Source of the DNA: Plantago major | Taxonomy: Eukaryota > Streptophyta > Magnoliopsida > Lamiales > Plantaginaceae | Reading direction: 5' to 3' | NCBI GenBank assembly: GCA_026545765.1 | Contig: CM048839.1 | Coordinates: forward strand, 17,236,566 to 17,300,565 | Length of the DNA: 64,000 nucleotides | Shown: positions 55,977 to 64,000 of the stretch, in pieces | How positions within the stretch are numbered: the stretch's first letter is position 1 | Layout: the number at the start of each line of letters is the position of its first letter | Program-made: the position numbers and the translations under genes | The notes under the pieces: model-generated | What the model was told of the DNA's origin: nothing | Databases searched by the model: none | The model's input: only the letters and a program-made list of their open reading frames with translations

Positions 55977-56121
55977 GGAGTAGCATTGCCTAATAGCCTT
56001 ATACACTCGATTCTTCCACGAAGTTCCTTCTCGACTAATAATTTCGACTAGAGTAGCATTGCCTATTGCCTTATACATACAATTCTTCTACGAAATTCCT
56101 TCTCGACTAATAATTTCGATA
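55977..56121. repeat. Two-copy tandem repeat of about 72 bp
   Basis: AGTAGCATTGCCTAATAGCC through TTCTCGACTAATAATTTCGA recurs at once with a few substitutions (first unit about 55977-56050, second to about 56121). Confidence 0.75.
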
Positions 56122-56196
56122 GTAATGCCTAATGCCTTGGAGGCGTTTATTTTTGCTAGAGGACATTCAAAACTTCACAAGTTGAACGATCGAAAA

Positions 56197-56518
56197 GTTG
56201 GTATTGGAGTATTACTATAAATGATTAGATTTCACACATCTCTACAAGTTCGAGCTTTTAGATGAGATGGAATTCTATTATGGTATCAGAGGCTCACGCC
56301 CGTTCGAATCTCCACGGACACAATCTCCACCCCATATTAAATTTCCACTCAAATGGACTCCCCCACCCCCAAAGAGTTTGAAATCGGCCACGAGTGCGGG
56401 GAGTATCCTGAAATCGGCCACGAGTGCGGGGAGTATCCTTGGATTACTATAAATGATTAGATTCCATACATCTCTACAAGTTCGAGATTTTAAGATGAGA
56501 TAGAATTCTATCAGTTGG
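56197..56518 (+). mobile_element. SMART/TRIM miniature LTR retrotransposon with target duplication
   Basis: A 312-bp element (56202-56513) between GTTGG duplications (56197-56201 and 56514-56518). The 79-bp 5' LTR (56202-56280) and 80-bp 3' LTR (56434-56513) share ATTACTATAAATGATTAGAT and CATCTCTACAAGTTCGAG. TGGTATCAGAG, the initiator-Met primer site, starts directly after the 5' LTR (56281). A purine tract GCGGGGAG directly precedes the 3' LTR. The internal region is about 150 bp and non-coding, and includes a perfect 30-bp duplication (about 56374-56438) that spans the purine tract and the first bases of the LTR. This matches the structure of SMARTs, which move in trans. Confidence 0.8.
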
Positions 56519-58486
56519 AAAGCTTAATGCTCTAGGAAGCATTAATCATCAAATAAGCAAACAAAACCAGATAATTAGCTCACGGATGTTCCTGAAAACT
56601 CTAACCACTTGATTGCATTCATCGATCAGAAAATGTACAAGCAATTCAGCAAAAGGTATCAGGGAAAAATGGGATCAAATTGTAGCTTTCATTTCAACAA
56701 AATATACTATATCAAACTTATAGTAATTGATATACCAGAAAGTTAAAATAGTTAAAGGAGGCATCAGAGACATACCTCGAGTTGGTTAAAGTACGGGTAA
56801 ATATTCCGGCCAAGCGTGTTAATTTCTTAAGAAAGAAACAAAAATCCGTCTCTCTTTTTTCTTAATTTTTTTACAGTTTTTCCTTCTATTTTGGGAACCG
56901 CAGCAGAGGAGAGTGGAGATGTGAGAGTGATTGTAGATCCATGAGCTATGATATGAATTTTAATGGATAAATAATAGCTCGAATCTAATTGAAGTGGAAA
57001 AAATTATGTTTGAAATAGAGTTAAAGTTTTATTTGATTGTTATATTAAGTCACTGTGTAGTAGTTAAGTGATATGTCTGATGTTTTTATGGTTATTAGAT
57101 TGATTTTGATGTTTGTTTGGCTTGTTTAAAATTGTTATAATAAATGAAAAAGTAAATATAGAGTAATAGAGTAGGTAGATATATAAAATTTAATCTGAGT
57201 TTTGAATAGTAGACGAATTAGAAAAGGTTACGGTTCCAACTCGGTAATTAAGTTGCATGCTAGACTTCAATTGAGCTTAATTTTTATGACAACGCTTCCG
57301 AGACTCATCAATGTTTCTAATCCATCAAATAATTTCATATCGCAAACTTATAATGAAGAGGTCAATTTGGGAAGGCCCAACGCATGGAGGATTATATATG
57401 AATAGAGATAACTTTGCAGTTTGCCAATAGTACTTCCAATCCATAATTATTAAGGAGTACTTATTATCTACGTACTACACTGTCAAATTTGTAAATATGT
57501 GTGGAATTAATCCATTTATGAATTTTTTTTATCCCACGTGAGCTCATTTCAACTACACGGGAGTCCCGATGAAAGGAAATGTAATGCGTGGAAATGTTGA
57601 TGATGTTATTTGATTATCATTGGGAATACTTAGTATCTAGAATATTGTACTTATAAAAGGTCTGGAATTAATTTCATTTATTAATTTCTCTAAGAGTTTT
57701 TTGAATTGTAAATGCGCACTATATTTTATTCATCGATCAATTATTTTAAATTTGTTCATCATTTTGACTGTTTGACATAGAGTTAAATAAAGGGAATTGC
57801 ATAGGGGGATAAACAGATGAATATTACTTTTTTCCTTAGTGGAGTTAGATTTTTTTAGTGCTTGGTATAGAATAATAGAGTTAAAAGGATTGTTGGTTTC
57901 ATAGTGTTATTATATATTGTGTCAGAGCGTAGTGATGTGTGTAAAAAATAAGTTATGGGTATTTATATTTTGATGTTAATTATGTGATTGATATTATGAT
58001 TAGTTTGAAGTTGTTCGTGGTTTAAAAATATAGAGAAAATAAGAGTAGAATAGGAAGATAAAGGTAATTACAGTGTATATATAAGTGGACATGTATTAAA
58101 GTTTTGTAATTGAGTACTTGATTTAAGTTAAATTGAACTCATTTGTAATATAAATGTAAATTAGACTTTCATAACAAAAAACAATCTGTTTTCTCCAACT
58201 AAATTAGAAGCCCTAATGCAACCACAACAAAATCAATCTATCATTATAAAAACTCAATTTGTCTTCCCCAATTAAATTTCAAACCATAATTCAACCCCAA
58301 CCAAATCAATTCATTGTAAAAAAACAACAATAACCAATCTTTCTTATCCATCTTATCCAATTGAATTAAAACAGATCAATTCACACTAATCTAAACATTA
58401 ATTCAACTCGAAAAACGGGACAATCCATTATAAAAGACAACAATAGTACTTACATTCATCAATTATTTGTAAGTAGAAGCCACAAT
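56519..58486. other. AT-rich tract, possibly interior of a non-autonomous Helitron
   Basis: No genes. It ends in a Helitron-type terminus. A matching 5' TC end could not be located with confidence. Confidence 0.35.
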
Positions 58487-58515
58487 AACACGCGTAGCGT
58501 GTTCTCAAGTTCTAG
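58487..58515 (+). mobile_element. Helitron 3' terminus
   Basis: AACACGC (58487-58493) pairs with GCGTGTT (58497-58503), an 7-bp stem with a GTA loop. CTAG (58512-58515) follows 8 nt later, with T next. Hairpin plus CTRR before T is the Helitron 3' signature. Confidence 0.6.
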
Positions 58516-58520
58516 TTGAT

Positions 58521-58534
58521 TAATACGCGAATGA
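58521..58534. repeat. LINE target-site duplication, left copy
   Basis: TAATACGCGAATGA, matched by TAATAGGCGAATGA at 60855-60868 (13 of 14). Confidence 0.85.
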
Positions 58535-60854
58535 TTTTTTTTTTTTTTTGCATCAAACTAGTAATCTTCATATCACCAATAAAAAAGAATATACAAGAGG
58601 AAATGAATGGCAACTTCCTACCGAACCGCACGACGAGTTAGTTTATGAGCTAGCGAATTAATTATCATCTCGTGGAATAAACTCTAAGCTAAAGAAAATG
58701 AAAGAACCAACTAAGGCCTTAATGTCTGCCAAAACAGGACCAACAACTGAAAAATCAAAGTCTAGGGAATTAAAGAATTAACAACTAAAAGACAATCTGA
58801 AAACATCTGGACCCGCTCCCACCCTTGCAGAACCGCCCAATGGACCGCCGCACGGATAGCATAAGCCTCTGCACATTGTGGAGTTAAAGGCTGCTCAAAA
58901 AACTTCCCTACGTCTCGCAAAAAATCCATCATGCATCCAGACCCCGAAACCAATCCCCACACGTTGTCCATCCTCCAAGAAAGCCGCATCAACATTAATT
59001 CGCACAAATCCTTCTTCCGGCAATGTCGTAGCCGACTGCCCAACCCCCTGCTCGCTTCCCTCAGGCGCAACTGCAGTACCTGCTCAGGCTCCAATGGCGC
59101 CTATGGTTTTCTTTAACGATTGTTCCAGAATATCATTACGCTGAGCCAAGAATCGCCGAACAAAGTCTACTAACTCCAAGTCAAAGCTAGGATTATCCTC
59201 ATCATGAACTACTTGGTTTCTGTTGTACCACAAGCCCCATAGTAAGGTCACCGCAAATTCCCAATCCTTCCGAACTAGCCCCCCCACCCCCCCCCCCCCC
59301 CCCAAAGTTTCCTTATCCATTCTCCGACAGTTTCAACGGGTAAGCCCCAATTATGTGAAAGGTAAATTACTCAAAGCCCAAACTTGTCGAGAAAAATGAC
59401 ACTCCTTAAGCCGGTGCAACACCGATGTTAACACACCGGACATATTGAATCACTTACCACCTTACGATGCTGAAGTTGTTGCAACGTAGGAACCGCTCCT
59501 TTCACTAGTCGCCACACACAAATTTTCACTTTCCCAGGAATCCTTGAATTACATAAGAAATCCCAGCGTCCTTTGGTTCCAGATGATGCGCCTCCACCAC
59601 TCCTAGCTTTTGCCTGTTGCTTCAAGAAACGACGAGCCAAATAATAACCTTCCCGTACCGTGTAGATACCTGAAGGTAAGGAATGCCACACAAGTCGATC
59701 AGGCAGCCCATATGCTGATAGCGGGATGCTCATAATTAACCTGGCATCTTCCTCAACGCATCACTCTCTTACCAACGCAGCGTTCCATTGTCGTTCTGTT
59801 GTGATGAAATCTGCTACTCTCATCTCGTATGGCAACTCGCTATTACGCCTAATGCGGAACAAGAAAGACTCTCGTGGTATCCACTTATCCTTCCACACTC
59901 TAATATCTTCCCCGTTACTCACTCGCCATCAAACACCCATGCTAATAATCGGTATAGCGGAAGCTATGCTCCTCCACGTAAAAGAATAGTTCGTAGGAAT
60001 AGTAGCCTCCAAAACACCACCCCGAGGATAATACCTAGCTTTCATAAGCCGAGATAACAATGTATGGGGTTGAGTAAGCAATCTCCAAACCTGTTTATCT
60101 AACAATGCTAAATTAAACGCATTCAAGTCCTAAAAACCCAACCCACTATCCCGATTTCTCTCCTTTAGTGCCTCCCAACGTATCCAATTAATCTTATCGA
60201 CACCCTTGCTGCCCCCACCAAAATCGAGCAAACAAAGACTCAATCTCATCCAGAAAATTTTTCGGAAACCTAAAGCAACTCATCGCATATGTCGGTATTG
60301 ATTGTAGAACAGATTTAATCAACACCTCTTTTCCTGCACTTGATAGTTTCTTCGTCTCAAAACCCTGAATACGTTGCCAGATAACATCCCAAATAGATGC
60401 AAACCGATTCTTTCCTCGATCGACCAACCACCGAAGGTAGTCCAAGATACTTATCATGGCACTCAATCTCCTCAACCTGCAAGATACCAAGAATACGAAG
60501 CTACACCCTCTCATCTATACGCTCTCACTAAAAACTGCCGCCGATTTCTAAAAATTTACTACCTGACTAGATGTTCTGATGTAATTAAGGAGCACCTCCT
60601 TGATCCTCCACATTGCACCCTCTGTAGCCTTACAACAAATAAATGTATCATCAACATAGAGTAAATGAGAGACACTTGGCGCCCCACGACATACTCGAAC
60701 CCCTTCCAGCTCCCCTCTGACCTCCAGTCTTTGTATCATTGCACTCAACACATCAGCCACAAACATAAAAAGGTAAGGCGAAAGCGAATCACCTTGACGG
60801 AGTCCTCTGCCCGGTCGAAAACTAGGTCCAATAACTCCATTAAGCACCAACGAG
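58535..60854 (-). mobile_element. 5'-truncated L1-type LINE with RNase H domain
   Basis: On the + strand it begins with T15 (58535-58549), the inverse of the poly(A) tail. Reading right to left are RT pieces (FRPGRGLRQGDSLSPYLFMF and LLYVDDTFI, 60548-60850), the RT thumb region (60194-60514), zf-RVT (59428-59733) and a C-terminal RNase H-like piece (58762-59094, CAEAYAIRAAVHWAVLQG, then FSDCLLVVNSL). The endonuclease and first RT part are missing. Many frameshifts and a C17 run (59287-59303) mark it as old and dead. It belongs to a different L1 branch from the 39.6-44.5 kb element, which lacks RNase H. Confidence 0.9.
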
Positions 60855-60868
60855 TAATAGGCGAATGA
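60855..60868. repeat. LINE target-site duplication, right copy
   Basis: Pairs with 58521-58534, one mismatch. Confidence 0.85.
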
Positions 60869-61122
60869 GTTAAAGAGAATTAATGTGAAAATGCAATTAA
60901 ACTCTAGCTAGTATATATATGCCAAACACTCAGGCAATTTATTTAGCTTGCACCAAGTTTAAGCGGTATACCAAGCAATCGGTTGATTTCAAACAAAATA
61001 TTGATATTTTTATAAAACATCGAGTTCTTTAAATAAAATTCCCATTGCATATATATCTTGGATATATTCGTATGTGTCCTTTTTCTTATCCCCACATTCA
61101 TAAGTTAGGAGTATTAATTATA
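60869..61122. other. Intergenic spacer
   Basis: AT-rich, nothing recognised. Confidence 0.5.
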
Positions 61123-61372
61123 CTCCCTCTGTACCGGAGAACTTTATATATTAGGGTTAGCGCGCAGTTTTATGCGAAAAGTTAAAGTATGATAGAGTAT
61201 AGAAAATGTGAAGAAAAATGTACTTTTAGTGGCAAAATTTGTATTTTGAGTGTAAAGTTAAGATTGTTTATTATTTGTTGGGTGTGGGGTAGCTTCCTTT
61301 TTTAGTAATGTATGAAGTTCCGTGGGACGGCTAAAAATGACAAATATATGAAGTTCTGCGGGACGGAGATAC
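61123..61372. mobile_element. Stowaway MITE (Tc1/mariner type)
   Basis: Left end CTCCCTCTGTACCG, preceded by TA. The right end contains GCGGGACGGAG and is followed by TA. CTCCCTCYGT ends with a TA duplication are the Stowaway signature. About 250 bp and AT-rich inside. Confidence 0.75.
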
Positions 61373-62063
61373 TAATAAATAAGTTTATTTATTACTAATA
61401 TATTTATTATAATTTTAATCGGAACATATACTTACCTATAAATTTCTTGATTTTAATCGCTTGCTAGCTTTTAGACTGTTAGCGGTTTATTAAAAAAAAA
61501 AAAGAAAGAAAGAAAGAAAATTATAGTCCTAAACATAAAGTATCTTAATTAGGTCATTAGAGGAACTAGTTGAAGTTACAAACTTAATTAATTTGATTGA
61601 ATAGTCAAATAATCTCATACGTTCTCTAGTTAAATATAATTCCTATTAAATATAGCAAAATATGGTTCTTAAAAAGTTGTGCAGATATTGGTAGCTAGTT
61701 TCATAATCCTAAATCTTCTTCGGGCGAAGTAAATCCTCTCTTAGATCAAGAAAATTGCACTTGCTGCTGCTAATAAACATGAACATGATAGTATATTAAG
61801 CAACACAAACAACAATATTTTTAATCCTAAACCACACCCTTATAGATTAAAGATAGTGCCCTGACAACGCAGTTACATGCATCAAGTGAGTTCCAAAAGA
61901 AAAAGAAAAAAAAAAAAAACCAACATGATTCTACAATCATATTCATATACCAAACACCCAAATTAAAATTTAACCAAACCCTAAGATACCATTAAAAACA
62001 CCCAAACCCTAATTTCCTTAAAATGTTATACCCCATTATTACAACACCATACGCACTGAACTC
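61373..62063. other. Downstream flank of the Dof gene
   Basis: AT-rich intergenic DNA and the presumed 3' UTR of the Dof gene (- strand). Contains a short (AAAG)n tract near 61500-61520. Confidence 0.5.
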
Positions 62064-63017
62064 TCAAGGATATGCACCATTTGTAGTTTGCATATCATTG
62101 GTTTGCCAATAAAGACTAGGATTCAAGAATCCACCTGCTCCAGATGCAACAGGAGCTGAATCCAAGACGGCTGTCAAGTTACTCGAAGACGCCGCGTGTC
62201 CAAGAATCACCGGTGCATGATCTGGAAAACAGCTAGTTGTTGCTGATGTAGATGATGACTTAAGCCTTTGATACAGTTCTTGAAGCCCATTGTAGCTCTC
62301 AGCTTCACCAAGCAAAATCCCTTGATTTGATCTGTAGTATGAATTGCCTAGCTCAATTGAAGGTACCTGCATCCGGCCAAGAGAGTCCAAGCCCAAGGCC
62401 CGATCATTCAGCCCGGTAGAATTGAAGTGAGATGGATTAAACATTGAACCGTCCTCCTTTAGTGAGATAGGGTTTGTCATCTGGTTAGGGTTAGGGTTTG
62501 CGCGGAGTAGCGAGAGCAGGTGGGAGTTTTGAGTGGATGGCCACAACAGAGGGTTTGGAGAAAGCTCTAGTTGCTCAAAACCGTTGAATAGGGCTGACTT
62601 GCCGATTTCGGTTTTGATGAACTTTCCTGGAGTGTTTGAGGATTTTGATGAGGTGGAGGTTATGGTGGTGGTCTTGTTCTTCCGGCAACCACCCCCGATC
62701 GGGACGTTGCGAAGAGCGCCACCTTTAGTCCAGTAGCGGCGACAAGTCTTGCAGAAGTGACGAGGTTGAGTGAGGTTGTAGTTGTTGTAGTAACAAAATT
62801 TTGTGTTTGCAGAGTCGCAACGTGGACATCTTAGGTTTTGGGCCGGTGGAAGGGTGGCTGTGTTGGTGGTAGTGGCGGAGATGGTGGAAGAAGAGGGTGA
62901 AGGTGAAGGAGAGGGAGAGGGTGAGTGATCTAGGAGTTGGGAGGAGAGATTGGGTGATCTATGAGTATCCCCACCTAATATGCTAACACTACTTCCACCA
63001 AAGAGCTCTTGGATCAT
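62064..63017 (-). CDS. Dof-type zinc-finger transcription factor
   Basis: A single open exon of 317 residues. The start is the ATG at 63015-63017 ([10 protein letters not shown]); the frame is open further upstream, but only from a TTG codon. Cys64, Cys67, Cys89 and Cys92 (C-X2-C-X21-C-X2-C) form the Dof finger, with [20 protein letters not shown] following. Dof proteins are plant-specific nuclear factors that bind AAAG. A Ser/Pro repeat ([10 protein letters not shown], residues about 32-41) precedes the finger. The C-terminal half is Ser/Asn/Leu-rich with no catalytic domain and probably regulates transcription. The target process is not deducible here, and I do not assign a specific Arabidopsis ortholog. 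A possible upstream exon cannot be ruled out. Confidence 0.93.
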   Translation of the reverse strand: MIQELFGGSSVSILGGDTHRSPNLSSQLLDHSPSPSPSPSPSSSTISATTTNTATLPPAQNLRCPRCDSANTKFCYYNNYNLTQPRHFCKTCRRYWTKGGALRNVPIGGGCRKNKTTTITSTSSKSSNTPGKFIKTEIGKSALFNGFEQLELSPNPLLWPSTQNSHLLSLLRANPNPNQMTNPISLKEDGSMFNPSHFNSTGLNDRALGLDSLGRMQVPSIELGNSYYRSNQGILLGEAESYNGLQELYQRLKSSSTSATTSCFPDHAPVILGHAASSSNLTAVLDSAPVASGAGGFLNPSLYWQTNDMQTTNGAYP

Positions 63018-63195
63018 ATTTTCTAACTCTTCTCTTTTGGATCTTACAAGAATCCAAAACAAAAGGGGAAGAAAGGACTAGAGTTAAGTGAGTGATCTTT
63101 TTAATTTGGTGGAAAAGAAGGTGAAGAAAGTAGGGTTTGTTAGTGAGAGGGAGTGACAAATGAGAGGGGTTGGAATATGAAATAGGAGTTGGCTA
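63018..63195 (-). promoter_or_regulatory. Dof gene leader and proximal promoter
   Basis: On the - strand this is rich in CT repeats (CTCTCTC-like), as in plant 5' leaders. No clear TATA box was seen. Confidence 0.35.
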
Positions 63196-63228
63196 GGGGG
63201 TGGGGTGGGGTTGGGGTGGGGGTAAGGG
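63196..63228 (+). promoter_or_regulatory. G-run tract upstream of Dof (G-quadruplex-capable)
   Basis: Five runs of four or five G separated by one or two T, then TAA and GGG, about 180 bp upstream of the start codon. The G-rich strand is the template strand of the Dof gene. Confidence 0.7.
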
Positions 63229-64000
63229 TGACAAAGATTCAAGCTAAGGTTTAAAGTTTTGGTACGTTGGATGAATACATAATAAAGGGACAAAGCCACT
63301 TTGTCTAGTCTCGAAAACAAATGGTTTTAAATTTGGAGTTTAGTTCTTTTTAGGTTTTGTTGGAGTGAAGGGGAGGGACAAAGGGATTCTCTTTAATCTT
63401 ACTGATTTGGATCTGAGACAACCTTGGGAATGTCCTAAATATGTGTAATTAATCAACTTTTTGCGTAGAAGATGATTATTGAATCACAAATGCTGCAACG
63501 TCTAGTCAAGTTAGTAAGTGTAGATATATTTAAGTAATTTAATTAGTAGTACTATTTTTTTATGTCACTTGGAACTAAACTTCGAAATTAAACCCCCCAC
63601 ATTTTCATGGCAATTTTCTTTTGAGAGAATGATCAAATTTCAAACAAAATTTAGTGAGTACTATTTTGTGATACTAATGAGGCCATGAAAATTTAAATGT
63701 TGTTGATGCGACAAAAAATATTTTTCCTTCATTTTTGGAAAACAATTCCGACAATTATTGAGGTGGAACATAAGGAGGAGTACATCATTTTGGTGATTGG
63801 TGTGGTGATTTAAGTTTCAAGAATACATGGATCTTTGATTGGTCTAAGTTATAAGTACTGTTTTTGTAAGAAAGTAAGGATCTTAGTTCCAAAAAAATAT
63901 TATTAATCATGCAACTTCAAGCTGTGTTGATTATTGCCGTGTGGTTAGATTTTACAAAAAAATGTCATCTGCAATATAAATTGATGAGGAAATTACATAA
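63229..64000. other. Upstream region of the Dof gene
   Basis: AT-rich intergenic DNA. No gene or element was recognised up to the window edge. Confidence 0.5.

Noticed and set aside
56374-56438. CRISPR-like or satellite array
   Set aside because: Only two 30-bp units, in a plant genome, fully explained as a duplication inside the SMART.
63060-63062. Earlier start for the Dof protein
   Set aside because: The codon is TTG, not ATG; the ATG at 63015-63017 starts a natural MIQELFGG N-terminus.

Overview
The window is nuclear DNA of a flowering plant, probably a eudicot. It is AT-rich and intron-bearing, and it is packed with nested transposable elements: Ty3/gypsy, Ty1/copia, L1-type LINEs, Stowaway and SINE copies, a SMART/TRIM and a Helitron end. 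Only three host genes are convincing. Two are tandem SKU5-similar multicopper-oxidase-like genes (45.8-49.4 kb and 51.9-54.4 kb, + strand). The third is a Dof zinc-finger transcription factor (62.1-63.0 kb, - strand). Everything left of about 45 kb is accessory DNA.

Layout: (1) 1-10 kb holds a Ty3/gypsy element of the Tat type on the - strand. It has gag, protease, RT, two RNase H domains and integrase, all frameshifted. Its 3' part, which runs off the left edge, carries antisense (+ strand) reading frames with plausible introns and TATA boxes. (2) 10.0-11.7 kb: a LINE 3' tail, a possible LTR remnant, a dispersed repeat and microsatellites. (3) 11.75-21.1 kb: one near genome-length endogenous pararetrovirus (Caulimoviridae). 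It has an initiator-Met primer site, a movement protein, a capsid-protease-RT-RNase H frame, two downstream ORFs and a promoter with 38-bp tandem repeats. A 1,644-bp solo LTR interrupts the capsid frame, and AT microsatellites flank the insert. (4) 21.1-26.5 kb: an inverted copy of the dispersed repeat, a tRNA-Trp fragment, an internal piece of a copia element, an AGCTAGCT-rich repeat and an LTR-like tract. (5) 26,537-37,088: a complete copia element with 846-bp LTRs and a GTCAC target duplication, and with an extra ORF after pol. (6) 37.1-44.5 kb: an AT-rich spacer and a nearly complete L1 LINE. (7) 44.5-54.4 kb: the SKS gene pair. (8) 54.4-61.4 kb: spacer with a 312-bp SMART, a Helitron 3' end, a 5'-truncated LINE with a clear target duplication, and a Stowaway MITE. 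(9) 61.4-64 kb: the Dof gene and its upstream region with a G-rich tract.

The most unusual material is the pararetrovirus. Its MP, its polyprotein (broken by one TAA, one solo LTR and one frameshift) and its last two ORFs are all recognisable. Complementary 20-mers at the two ends of its leader would pair only in a circular or tandem (viral) configuration. Other points worth a second look are the antisense transcription units inside the gypsy element, the copia element with 99.4% identical LTRs but badly broken genes, the SMART with all its parts, and an 81-nt stop-free intron in the first SKS gene. All calls were made by reading the sequence. No database search, alignment program or expression data was used.
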